A DNA stretch of 64,000 nt, taken from Phlebopus portentosus. Lineage: Eukaryota; Basidiomycota; Agaricomycetes; Boletales; Boletinellaceae. The stretch spans positions 1,178,001 through 1,242,000 of the forward strand of contig JAYXKI010000005.1 in the NCBI GenBank assembly GCA_037892935.1, given 5' to 3'. This document shows, in pieces, positions 1-10,761 of the stretch (position 1 is the first letter of the stretch; every line of letters begins with the position of its first letter). The translations under genes were made by a program, and so were the position numbers. The notes below the pieces were generated by a model. It made no database searches and was not told where the DNA came from. It saw nothing but the letters and a program-made list of their open reading frames with translations.

Positions 1-1
1 G

Positions 2-916
2 ATCTTTACTGTCAATGGCGCAAAGACTGGCGTTGCTGGGTACGGGAACGATTCTTGGGCGATTGGACAATCGTATGCGGATAATCCAGTCATGGCGCCC
101 GCGATGTACGATCCAAATGCAGCGGCGGGTTCGCGCTGGTCCCAGGATGGGCTTTCACCTAGCACAATCCCGCGCATGTATCATTCTTCTGCGACTTTGC
201 TTCCAGATGGTTCTGTCTTCGTTACTGGCTCGAACCCGAATGCGGATTATAACGTCGGTGTGACGTACCCGACAGAATACCGCGTCGAGCGCTTCTATCC
301 TTCATATTTCAACGAACGGCGCCCTCAGCCCCAGGGTCTCCCTACGACGCTTTCTTACGGCGGCGCTTACTTTAACGTGACGCTGTCGAAGGATGATGTG
401 TTTGGGAACTCGAACAATGTGCAGAGTGCGACGGTTGTAGTGGTCCGTACTGGCTTTTCTACGCATGCGCTAAGCATGGGCCAGCGAATGTTGCAGTTGG
501 AGAACACTTATACTGGTTCAAATGACGGAGGCGCGGTCTTGCATGTCAGTCAGATGCCGCCGAAACCAGCAACTTTTGCCCCTGGACCTGCTTGTACGTT
601 CCCTACACTCATCTGACCATATACAAATTAAATCACTTTATTATCTATTCCAGTACTCTTTGTTGTCGTCAACGGCGTCCCCTCTGTTGGCGTGCAAGTC
701 ATGATCGGATCCGGACAGATCGAAACACAGCAGACTGCTGCAGTTGTTGAGTTGCCTTCCGCGAGCCTTGCTACTAGTTCAGCAAGCGGCGATCGATCTC
801 AATCAACTGCTCGAAACAGTACTAGTGGTGCTATTTCTTCTATACCGACCGGACTCTTCTACCTGAACTATATTATACCCTTCATGACAATTTTCTTCTC
901 GTCTTTATTGTCATGA
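2..916 (+). CDS. Glyoxal oxidase (AA5 family), 3-prime part
   Basis: C-terminal 284 residues of a copper-radical oxidase; the start lies left of the window. Two exons are seen (2-593 and 654-916) around a 60-nt GT-AG intron. The reading frame from base 2 carries family stretches such as NDSWAIGQSYADNPVMAP and STIPRMYHSSATLLPDGSVF, followed by the galactose-oxidase-like C-terminal beta domain (FYPSYFNERRPQP, STHALSMGQRM). Secreted enzymes of this family oxidise small aldehydes to acids and supply hydrogen peroxide to peroxidases; that role is family knowledge. The last 40 residues are Ser/Thr-rich (NSTSGAISS) and end in a hydrophobic tail with no charged residue after it, which looks like a GPI-attachment signal, so the enzyme may be held at the wall or membrane. 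The N-terminal catalytic blades and active-site tyrosine-cysteine pair are outside the window. Confidence 0.85.
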
Positions 917-2494
917 ACACTTTTTTTGAGTGGACCGTTTTTTACCGAGTGAGATTTCTTCCTCAGTGGACTGTTGGCTATGTATAAACTCGTCTTTGGC
1001 TAATAACGCCGTGCTGTCCCTACATCGTACCATTTTTCTCTGTTCATTGTTTCATTGTAGCTTTTCTCTTGTTTTCGTTTACTCTCCATTGGAACATTAC
1101 CGTCTTCTGAAGGTACACTACTAGTAGCTTTGTCTTATTTTTCTTCTTTAGGACTACTTTATCGGACTCCCTACTTGCATTTATACCTCGCATATATTCT
1201 TAGTTGTCAATACCCATTCAATCATTTTTGTGCTTTTTAAAACTTACCAAGGCTACATGGTACGGTAGTGCATACATACAAACCTATATGGGTATACAGG
1301 GGGGGAGGGGGTACCATAATTAATCGAAATAGGAGTAGAGTTTCGGACCTACGAGCGAAAAGTTATGTTTCTCTGTTCGCTTCTTCAGCATGATGGCATG
1401 GAAGGAAGAAACGTTTGACTTCCTCGCGATGGTGCGTGCGGCAGACAGTTATATGATTAAATTCGGAAGCGAGTTGCTTCTTGACTGGCATTGGGGACTG
1501 AATGATTATGGACAACGTGAACGTGCGGGAAGGCAGAAGAGGTCGAGACCGACTGCGGAGTGAACGAGCTTTATCTGATTCTTGATGACCCGTCCCAAAT
1601 TTAAAGGAGTGATCGACGTGGTCCAGTGTATATGTGATCAAGAGATTGTGTCCGCCGTCATGTCGAGCGTAGAGCTGCTAGGGTTCATTCGATGGTCTGC
1701 CTTATTTCCGTCCGATGCCCTGGACATTTCGAGAGAACGCGAAAAGTGCATTTGACAGACTATCAGGATCATCGTTGAGATGAGTGGAAGCAATCCTTGC
1801 GGGATAGGTATGAAGATGTTACATGATCAAGCAGATAGCTAGCGCAGCGTGGAATTGTGCGTGCAACAGACAGACAACGAATGACGTCGAGATGATGCTA
1901 TAGAGGAGCTTCGCGTTGCGAGAAGAGGTACACACGACAGACATGCTACGAGTCAGCTTTAAGAGTTAAGATGCATGTCTGACAGAACTAGGCCCGTGCT
2001 GCACAGCAGACTTTCCGGGCCTGATGATCGATCTTCCTTCTTCAGCAGCGTCGTTACGAATTCTGAAGTCGTAACCCAAAAATGCATTGCATTTTATTTC
2101 CCTCAGCATTTTGGAGGATACATGCTGATTGTGGAGTTTCCACGTTTTTGTGTGAATCTGTAAGCACTCAAGCCAAGACGAGTACACGAAACCAACCTCG
2201 GCATCCGCACTATGACCGCGCGTGAACTGGGTGGGTTATATAAAGAACGAGAACGTCGAGAAAGAGATATAGGACGTTCTCTAGTCGCTGTCTCTCCATC
2301 TCTTCCAGCCTGTCTTGGCCGTATATAAGATATAAGAGAGATAAAGGTCGGCCACGCGACCCACACACGCGACGCGTCGGGCACGTGCGCATCATCGACA
2401 CCTTCTAATTTTAGCTAGGTCCACAGCCCATTCAATTCCGGGTACGGGTACGCATACCACACCCCCTTTCACTCGGTTGGTCAACAACTCGAAA
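917..2494. other. Intergenic, no gene seen
   Basis: About 1.6 kb between the glyoxal oxidase stop and the kinase-like start. The only open frames are short, lack family motifs and mostly begin at non-ATG codons. It holds a G-rich run near 1299-1311, TATA-like strings at 2238-2244 and 2322-2328, and a CACGTG at 2382-2387, so its right end is probably the promoter of the kinase-like gene. Confidence 0.6.
2382..2387. promoter_or_regulatory. CACGTG palindrome upstream of the kinase-like gene
   Basis: E-box-type CACGTG 113 bp before the ATG at 2495. The core is bound by bHLH factors such as Cbf1 in other fungi; function here is inferred from position only. Confidence 0.3.
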
Positions 2495-3861
2495 ATGCAT
2501 CCAATAAGATTCACCCGCTCAACCACAGCGTCGTCGGCAGAATCAGCTGCATCGATGCCCTGTTCACCTCGTAGCGGTTCGCCCACTCCTGGGCCACTCA
2601 GTCATCACCAACATCACCCTGTTGCAGCACGGAACATAAAGAGAGTTACTTTGACGAGCAAAAAGAACTGGTGGATGGTGGAAATGGACGATGACGAGGA
2701 GGTCTCGAGGGATGCACCGAATGCAACTGCGCATACATTCTCGTCTGACGAAACTGCAGTCGTGCATGACACGCATAACACCCTCTCTCAACCATATGCG
2801 GACGTGGATCCTGGTAGTCCTTCGCCGGTTGCGTGAGTCTACTTTTGTGTTATCTAAACTCATTTGAATAAGTCTGATAGGTGGACTGACTCACATCATG
2901 CTAAAGATCTCCAGAATCATCGCCTCACGTCTTTCATCCACCAAACCGCCATCCTTCAATGATATTTTCGTTCCCGACGCCGACAGCATACGCCGCACCG
3001 CCTAATTCGACAGCATATCTTTCTCCTTTTGCAACAGGCTCAACTTCCGAGCTCTTTAAATGCATCGTAAAGAAGCCCGAGGTGGTACAATTGGAAGTGA
3101 ATGGAGAGCTCCAGACGAACGCCTCGGACGTAACCACGCAGTTTCTCGCCGAATTACGTGTATATACGACCATTGGACGACACAGGAATATAGTTGGATT
3201 CTTGGGGTGTTTAGAAGGTGTGGGGATGGTACTGGAGTGCATCGACGGACGACCTCTACTTGACGTGGTACGGTCACGGCCCGCATTGACACGCGAACGC
3301 AAGATCGATTTCCATAATCAATTGCTCGATGGACTTACGCATCTCCACTCGTTCGGTCTTAGCCACGGTGATCTTTCTTTACTGAATGTCTACGTGACGA
3401 AGACGGATACAATTAAAATCATCGACTTCGGGCGTTCTGTTTCTGCGGACTCTATCTTCGTCGCACCACATGAAGCACCTGCCGACCCTTTTGCCTTTTT
3501 ACAGCGCTCCAAGACAACTGGCAGGCTCCAACCATTACACACAAGGCGTCGGAAAATTGAGCAGATTCATCTTGGGACGCGACCATTCACTGCACCGGAG
3601 ATCTTACGCGGCGAGTGTGTCGATGCGTGCTTAGCCGACGCATACAGTTTCGGAGTTATTCTTGTCTGCCTCGATCAATGCGTGCTTGTTGACTGCGACC
3701 CAGAGGAGCAGATGCGCGACGAGATTCCGGCGCATTTCCTTGAAGGTTGCAATCTCTTCCGTGATCGCATTGTTTGGTACCTGCAACGTCTTCAGTGGAG
3801 GCGACGGCTCTCAAAAGACGATTTCATCGCTGTAAAGAGATGGTGGGAAGATGAAGACTAA
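2495..3861 (+). CDS. Fungal kinase-like protein with HGDLSLLN catalytic loop
   Basis: Two exons (2495-2832 and 2907-3861) joined across a 74-nt intron give 430 aa. The open frame extends upstream to a TTG, but the first ATG is at 2495. The first 120 residues are Ser/Pro-rich and likely disordered. The kinase-like fold follows: a short N-lobe (TGSTSELFKC), a catalytic loop HGDLSLLN with the HxD aspartate and asparagine, the metal-binding IIDFGRS motif, and an FTAPEILRGEC activation-segment end followed by DAYSFGVI of helix F. The usual N-lobe lysine (VAIK) is not evident; the equivalent position reads VVQLEV. I recall similar basidiomycete proteins with a glutamine here, so it may be a lineage-specific kinase or a pseudokinase. 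Substrate unknown. It converges on the cupredoxin gene downstream. Confidence 0.8.
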
Positions 3862-4367
3862 ACAAATTCTTTTCGCGCGATTTGTCGACTTTCCCGGATG
3901 GCCGAACAGCGACTTCGCGAAGAAACCACTTTTCCCAGTATACCCGCTCACAGGAGTATTCCAAGAGGTCACAACTACTCCCCACGAATTGTATTCATGC
4001 CGCCACTCTGTTCTTTCACTCCAATTCACATCGCACGCATACCTTAAAGTTTATCTTCTGTTCTAGTGGTCGTTCTTCTTTGCAACTCAGCGAGCTTCTC
4101 AGCAGAATTCCTTCCGTGTAGTCTTACTTCACCTATGTATTGTAACATCAAGGGCACACATTGCAAGCACATGTCGTTCATCAAACCATTTATTAAACCC
4201 AGGCGTCTCCATAGTTATTTCGAACATTCAAATACATGTAATATCTATAAAATGTTCCCACGATGAATAATTACAGTTCTGCAATATCCGAGAACTCCGT
4301 CCTCTTCAGACCGATGAGCGCGGAGATGTAAAGCCGAGGAGAAATGAGATGCGGAACAGTTCAAAAA
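3862..4367. other. Convergent 3-prime intergenic region
   Basis: About 500 bp between two converging stop codons. It is AT-richer than the genes and holds only short open frames without motifs. It probably contains both 3-prime UTRs. Confidence 0.6.
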
Positions 4368-5190
4368 TCAGAAAAGAAGAGCACCAAATAGCGCGAGGAC
4401 AGTTGCACCAAGGCTCTCGAAGCCTGCGAAGGGCTGAGCGGCGCTAGAAGATTGGGTAGCAGAAGCACTGCCAGTGGCAGAGCCAGAGTCAGAACCGGAG
4501 CCGGACGCTGGGCTAGTCCCGCTGACGACGGGAGCAGTAGTGAGAGAGGCGGTTGCAGCAGCACCGCTACCGCTGAGAACTACTTCACTAACGCTCGGCT
4601 AAAGACGAAGAAATAAAGATCCTCAGTAAAGAAGCAAGTGCCATGTAGCTAGAAGAGATACGAACAGTGTTCGTCGCGGCCTTGGCTGCGTTAGTGTAGG
4701 ATGCAAACTTGTCATCTGGCGAGTTAATAGCTCCAACCATGCCCTGCTCGCAGTGGATCTGTGGTTGGGCGGTCGCGCAGAAGTACCAAATCGCTGAAAA
4801 CAAACCGTCAAAAAACATGAGAAGGGGAAAGAGTGTACTTGATTGCTCACGGGTAGTGGCATCAGAGATCGTGAGGTTCCATACATCCCCAGCTGCCTGG
4901 GAGGTGCCGCTGTTGAAACCACCGTCGAGGGGAGTGCATGGGTCCGCAAGTGTCGACTGCGTTACAGTGTGACCCCTGGAGTAAAAAGATGTTAGCAAAG
5001 TATACTGAGAAAGTACTAGGAACTGTCCGTACGTTGCGCGGAAAACGAATTGGACGACGTCACCGTCGCTGACGCCGTTAACGTTGTTCGGCGAGAAGTT
5101 CAGACCGCTTGAAGCAACCTCGACTGTGAAGACATTTTGCGCAGCGGCGTAGACTGGGAGAAGGGTAGCAGCGAGGGCGGCGAACAACAT
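4368..5190 (-). CDS. Secreted serine-rich cupredoxin with GPI-type tail
   Basis: Four exons (5190-5033, 4975-4851, 4793-4666, 4598-4368) give 213 aa. An open frame starts further upstream at a GTG, but the ATG at 5190, in an AAAATG context, begins a clean signal peptide (MLFAALAATLLPVYAAA). The plastocyanin-like domain keeps type-1 copper ligands: His in TGHTVTQS, Cys in IWYFC, and His and Met in HCEQGM. A Ser/Gly/Ala-rich linker and a hydrophobic C-terminus (LGATVLALFGALLF) follow, as expected for GPI anchoring. The third intron is read with a GTTCGT donor at 4665, because the alternative GT at 4661 leads to a stop four codons on. Proteins of this family are abundant at fungal surfaces; their exact role is unclear. 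A second, transmembrane relative lies at 21653-23221. Confidence 0.85.
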
Positions 5191-7232
5191 TTTTGTTTTG
5201 GTAAAAAAAAGCACTTAAAAGCTCGTAAGAAGGATATGTTGCAAGGGGGCGAAGAGGGAGTGGTTTGCGGATGAACAGCAGGTTGTGAAAGAAGGCGCTT
5301 TATGTAGTACGGTCCTTCAGCGGGGGTTTTTTTTTTTCAGTGATGCCACGATGAAACGGATGACAGAAGCGCGCAGTGTGAAAATGCCTCGCAACAGACA
5401 CGGTCAGCCAATGATACTGGGGTGTTTCCATTGTAAACATGATGTGATGAGGGGCTAGATGCAACGCAAGCGGTGTCGGCTTCTTCAATTTGTCGTGTAA
5501 CCGTGTGAACGCGCTGGATAGTTTCCACACGACCATATCAGCACCGTAAATGCGCAGCAGCGCGTCCTTGATTTGGTGTGTTTCTAGGCCGGCATGACAC
5601 GATATGGAAACACCTCCCGTTCCGGTAATCAAGGCCAGCAGTGCATTCAAGATATCACAGAAGTTCGTAGCCATAGATGATATGAGCCATATTTGCGAGA
5701 CGCCGCAAGCAATTCTAATGCCATCCAAAGACTATAAGAAAGGCAGGTGCTTGTCCAAGTTTCGTGCGTGACGCCTCAGAATTGTTTCTGCGAGCAACAG
5801 AACATAATCATGATGTACCAAAGAGCCGTGGTAAGCGTGGGATGCGTCCAAGAGGAACACGCACGAAGGACGTCTCGACTAAACGTTCTTGATTAAAGCC
5901 AAAGTGATTGGACCATGATCGACGAATTACCGAATCCGACTCTCCAGTCGCCGTCAGTGAACCGTCATTTTCACACTACGTGGGATAGAAAATTTTGCCA
6001 TATATCGGAAGCAAGTAGCCCGACTTGAAAGAAAGCTAATCGATTATCCATGATCCGCGAAAAGTAAGATTTCAAAGTGGATGAAGCATACGACATATAC
6101 CATTATCGACGCACCGGATAACTATGATTTGTGAAGAGGTAAGTCTCTTCGCTATAATAGAGACATAATACTGCAAGAGATTTGCAACTGCCATTTATTT
6201 TCCATCGTGTCGAGATTCAGAAAAAGTTGCAGCTTTACATTGCTAGATCTCGATCACAAGCGGAACACCAGTACGAAAGTGGTATGTCGGGCACTGAAAA
6301 TGCATTGATATCATCCAGAATCACGATGGTGACAAAACTCACACTGCAGAAACATATCGACATCGTTATTATAGCGCTGTTAGCGCTGTGAATAACAAGC
6401 AATCAGGTGTATCAGTACTGTCGAAGACGTCGCGTTGTGTATCATCTGAAGATGCGAATCTGCCATATCGATATTTAATCCAGGAGAACGGATACATCAA
6501 GCTTGATTATCATTGCCTATGAATCATGAGCAGGTGATGAGCGCCCTGTGCAAGGATTGTTACCAACTTTGTTCAACTTCACAGTTCGGCGCCGAATCTT
6601 GCAGTTAGCAGCAATGGATCACATCATACTAAACCATGGCGACCGACATTGACTCAAGAACAAGACGTACCCGAATTGCATCAGGAGGAAATGATGCTGA
6701 TGTAGACCGTAAAATCACGAAGATATCATCAGACAGAAGTAGCTGATCAGCTAGATGCCAAAGGTGAACAAGATCGCAGACGAGCATCTCACAATCAAAG
6801 AACGGCGATTCCATGGCAGCTCGTTATGGCTGGGCAAACTGTATATTCTCTAAAGCCGTAGATGTGACGGAAACAACTTGGAGGCATTGAGTAAGAGTCA
6901 GGTTCCATCCGAGCGGACGTCTGAGCGTTTCCATACACAAAATCAACGGGTGCCATGTATGTCATATCCTATTCGACGGTGTGGACTTGGTGATTGTTCA
7001 ACTTCAAGATGGATGGATGATCGCGATTTTTTTTAGCAAGGTATGAGTCACGTGAGATGGGATTTGAGGCGCCAACCTACCTTCACCTTCACATTGAATC
7101 ACAATTGCTGTGAATCACAGTCATTCAGTGGTATGCGTAAGCCCTACACTCCTATCCAGTAACTTCGACTCGACCCGATTCTTCCGGACAGACTAGGCGG
7201 GATATTGTCTTGACCGTCAATAATAAGAAGTT
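5191..7232. other. Gene-poor 2-kb region
   Basis: No gene supported. One minus-strand open frame (5674-5300, 124 aa from its first ATG) reads without stops but shows no signal or family I know, and its hydrophobic stretch is broken by charged residues; it may be a decayed relic. The rest is AT-rich with frequent stops on both strands and no terminal repeats that I could pair. The right end, with CACGTG at 7049-7054, is probably the promoter of the SQS1-like gene. Confidence 0.5.
7049..7054. promoter_or_regulatory. CACGTG palindrome upstream of SQS1-like gene
   Basis: Lies inside TCACGTGA, 179 bp before the ATG at 7233. Regulatory role inferred from position and recurrence in other promoters of the window. 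Confidence 0.3.
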
Positions 7233-10200
7233 ATGGCTCCGGGAGGAAATGGCCAGAGGGGTCGTGGACGGGGGCGTGGACGTGGTGCTCCGCCCTTTAG
7301 AGGAAGAGGACAGACTAATAGAGGCGGAGGACGAGGTGATCGACGTCCCGTGTACAACAATCTGAACATCATTGATGTTGATATCCAGCGATACGCGGAT
7401 GGTGCGCAGAACCCGGATATTCCACCTCACTATTTATCAATATCTGCGGATAAATGCTGAATTTCTTCCAGATTCGCCCGGATCTGACTATGCTTCTCCC
7501 GCACCGCGAGCGCGAGGCAGAGGGGGCAATCGTGGGCGTGGGCATGGTAGAGGCATAAGTACACCGTTGAATTTGCAAGTGTATAACAATGGGCGTACGC
7601 CACCGCCTGCAAGAAGGGAAGATGCTTATGACCGAACGGCGCCTGGAGGTCGCGGCTCTGGCAGAGGACCATCGCGAGGCCTTGGCGCTAGATACAATCC
7701 AAACATGCCTCTTTCAAAGCTCCTTGCACTCGATAGGCCGTACTTGAGACCGATCAACTTTGTTCGTGCACAGTTGACTCCCGTGCTTTTCGAACACCAG
7801 GAGGAGTTAATTGAGGTTCACGAATTTAAAGGTGTGAAGACGCCCTTTTGATATTATCTAATGATCATAGTGACTAAGTTTTCGATGACAACTCTTCAGA
7901 ACCAGAAGATCATATCCCAACTGCAGAGCAAGTATCTCGAGTGTTTAGTCACCATGAAGTGGGAATGGTGCAGGATTCATTCTTTCAAGACCCAGCTGCG
8001 CATCTGTTTGAGGATGCGGACGCTGAACCCGTTGTTACGGTGGAGTTCGGTTCTCTTGGTAAACTTCTGGATGGAACCTCGACCCCTCAAACCGAGCCTG
8101 AATCTCAAGCCATTGTTTCATCGCAACAAACTGTCGTAAAAGCGACAGAGGACATTAACGTCTTTGATGCGATCATGCAAGCATTGTCTATCAACGCAAA
8201 CGAAACGACCAATACAACTTTAGATACGGATACGGCGTCTGATAAGGAGCAGGTTGTAGAGAGAACCTCACTTAACGAGGAATCTGTGGAGACCGGTGAC
8301 GGAGGACAGGACGAAATGAAGAATGAAGAACAACCACTGTTTATCATAGATTCAGCTCCTGCACGTCTCTCGGAGCCGCAAGAAGGGATTGCATATACAC
8401 CCGGTATGGAGGTTTTGCAACCGCTGGGAAGCCAACTACCTGAGGATGACGAAGTAATAGTCTATGTTGCTCCTCATCCACGTCCTGGTCGCGCGACACC
8501 TAACATTCCCGGTTCAACGAATGCACTGCACACTAAGCGTGATTTAATAGTTGCGCTTGACGCCCCGGCTTCCGAAACTGGCACTGTTCTGTCCAGAGCT
8601 TCGAGCACATCAGAGTATGTTACCGCATTGACAACGACACCTGTTTCTGATCCGAACGAACCCGTCCTTGGAATGCCGTTCTCTTCTAATGGCATCTCAC
8701 AAGCCACGCAGCTCAATCGTCAGCAAACGGCCTGTCCTCGCGCTCGCCGCCTTACCAAACGCGACCGTCATAACCGAGCTGCTCGGTGGAAGGGGAGGAG
8801 ACGTAGCTCTTTCGGAGTCTTTGGGGCGATGCTTGAAGAGAGACATCTCCACGAAGATGAGATGGGGGCAAATGAGAAGCAAGTCAGGCGGCAAGGCTCT
8901 GATATTGACTGGGGTGACGGGGATTCTGGGTCCGACCGACGACACGGGAACGGTGGTCGTGGCATTGATCATGTATCCAGTCGCCCAGGAGGAATGGATG
9001 TTGACGAGGATTTGGACCCTAAAGCTATGGAGAGCTTTGTGAGGAGCATGAGCAACAAAGGCATGGTACATATGACCTTTGATGATATCAGAGATGCGGA
9101 GAAACTGGAGCTCGAAGACGAAGAAGAAGAAGGATCTTCTAACGGTAGCGAAGACTTTGATGGCGAAGCCGAAGCAGTGCCAAAGGCCGAGGAAGAGCGC
9201 ATCGTTGATGAGATCGACAGCACTCCTACCTCAGATTCTGAGGGAGACGACGAGGATGATATATCATCCGACGACGACGAGACACCGATGCAAAACTTCC
9301 AGGCTCGTTTGGCAAAAACGAGGCTGGACGCGCAGGCAAAAGGCAAGATGAAAGAGTCCGCCTTCTCCGCTACCCAAGCATCCTCAGGTGGCCTTTTCGG
9401 AGCACGCATGTCGAAATTACCGGACAGGGGAAAGAAGCGAGAGGAAGAATCCGAGCAGGACGACGAAGAAGGCGATTCAGACGACTTTGATGCCAACTTT
9501 ACTCGGGCAGAATGGGACGAAGAGTATCTTGCAGATGTTCAGGTAAGGTATCCACTTCATTCGCAAATTTGTTCAGCTGCATATGTATTCGCTGCAGGAC
9601 CTGCTGGATGAAGACGATGGTACTTTTGTGTCGGACAGGAAGCAGAGGAAAGCCCTGTTCAGATCGGTGCTTAATGGTGATTTCAGTTCGGCACCAGCGA
9701 AGAAGAGTATGTACAGCGTTATTTTATCCTATGTTACTCTTAACAGAAAGAATCTCACAGAGCGAGACTATGGGAAAGACCTTCCACCTGAGCTTCGTGC
9801 TCAATGGGAGAAAGACCGTGCCAAGAAGGCAGAGAACAAGGCGAAACGGGCTGCAGCTCGACTTGAAGCTGCGGCAGATCCATTTGCGAAACACAAGGGC
9901 GGCAAGAAAGGCCGGAAGGCAATGCTTCGTGCGGCTCGACTCGTAGAGGAAGACCGAGATGATGCCCCAGCTGCCGATTTGGCTTTGATCATCCGCCAGA
10001 TCCGCATGTACCTCGATAATCTCAGCCTGACGGTACCTATGGCACTTCCACCAATGGACAAAGCCTCGCGTGCCAAGGTGCACGAAATCGCTGCTGCGTT
10101 TGGCCTGAAAAGCCAGAGCAAAGGCAAGGGTACGGCTCGGTACACGTCTATAATTAAAACATCACTCTCCGGCATTAATATCAATGAACGCAAGATCCAG

Positions 10201-10464
10201 AGGGTTCTGCGAAGCGGTGGAGACTGGGGATTCACACGTCCTGGGAATCCTGGTGGTAGAAAAGGCGGGAGTGCGCCCAAGCACAAAGAAGGTGACGAAG
10301 TTGGCAAGGAGGCTCCGAAGATTGGTGAAGGAAATGTTGGATTCCGCATGTTGGCGAATATGGGATGGGCGGAAGGCGGGAAGATTGGTGTTTCTGGTGG
10401 TCTCGACGCTCCGATAACTGCTATCATCAAACATTCAAAATTGGGCCTTGGGGCTACACGTTGA
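7233..10464 (+). CDS. SQS1: SQS1-like R3H and G-patch protein
   Basis: Four exons (7233-7401, 7472-7831, 7900-9542, 9598-10464) give 1012 aa. The N-terminus is a long RGRG/RGG tract, suited to RNA contact. The middle is acidic and Ser-rich (LEDEEEEGSSNGSEDFDGE). The C-terminal exon has a Lys/Ala coiled-coil (RAQWEKDRAKKAENKAKRAA), an R3H-like stretch (ALPPMDKASRAKVHEIAAAF), and a G-patch (VGFRMLANMGWAEGGKIG ending in KHSKLGLGATR). This order matches yeast Sqs1/Pfa1, which binds and stimulates the helicase Prp43 in ribosome biogenesis and splicing; that link is family knowledge. The exon-4 junction falls just inside the acidic region. An intron-like GTATGT...AACAG string of 40 nt at 9707-9746 was left unspliced because removal breaks the frame. 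Confidence 0.85.
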
Positions 10465-10761
10465 TTGCATTACAGTGTTTGCTATCTTAGTTGCTGCTAT
10501 GATTCTTACCCTCGATTATTCACGCAAAACCATTGCTTGTATAGGCATAGACTAACAAGTTCGCACAAAATGAACAACATTTTGCATGGTTTGAAGTGGT
10601 GGGAATCGACATGATTCTCGGTCCGAGAAAAAAAAAGAACATCCCAGTACGAGGGGCGCAATGGGAGAATGAAGCTCGAATCAAATAAAATTAACTGGAA
10701 GCCACAAAGATGATGATTAAAAGGTAAAGGCCCGGTCCCAATTATTTGATAATTTACAGAG

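Noticed and set aside
5300..5674. Minus-strand 124-aa open frame in the 2-kb gap
   Set aside because: No recognisable family, signal peptide or splice partners; kept only as a possible relic.
9707..9746. Perfect-looking 40-nt intron (GTATGT to AACAG) in the SQS1-like gene
   Set aside because: Shorter than every accepted intron here and its removal leads to an early stop; the frame is open through it. It might deserve another look if a base is missing nearby.
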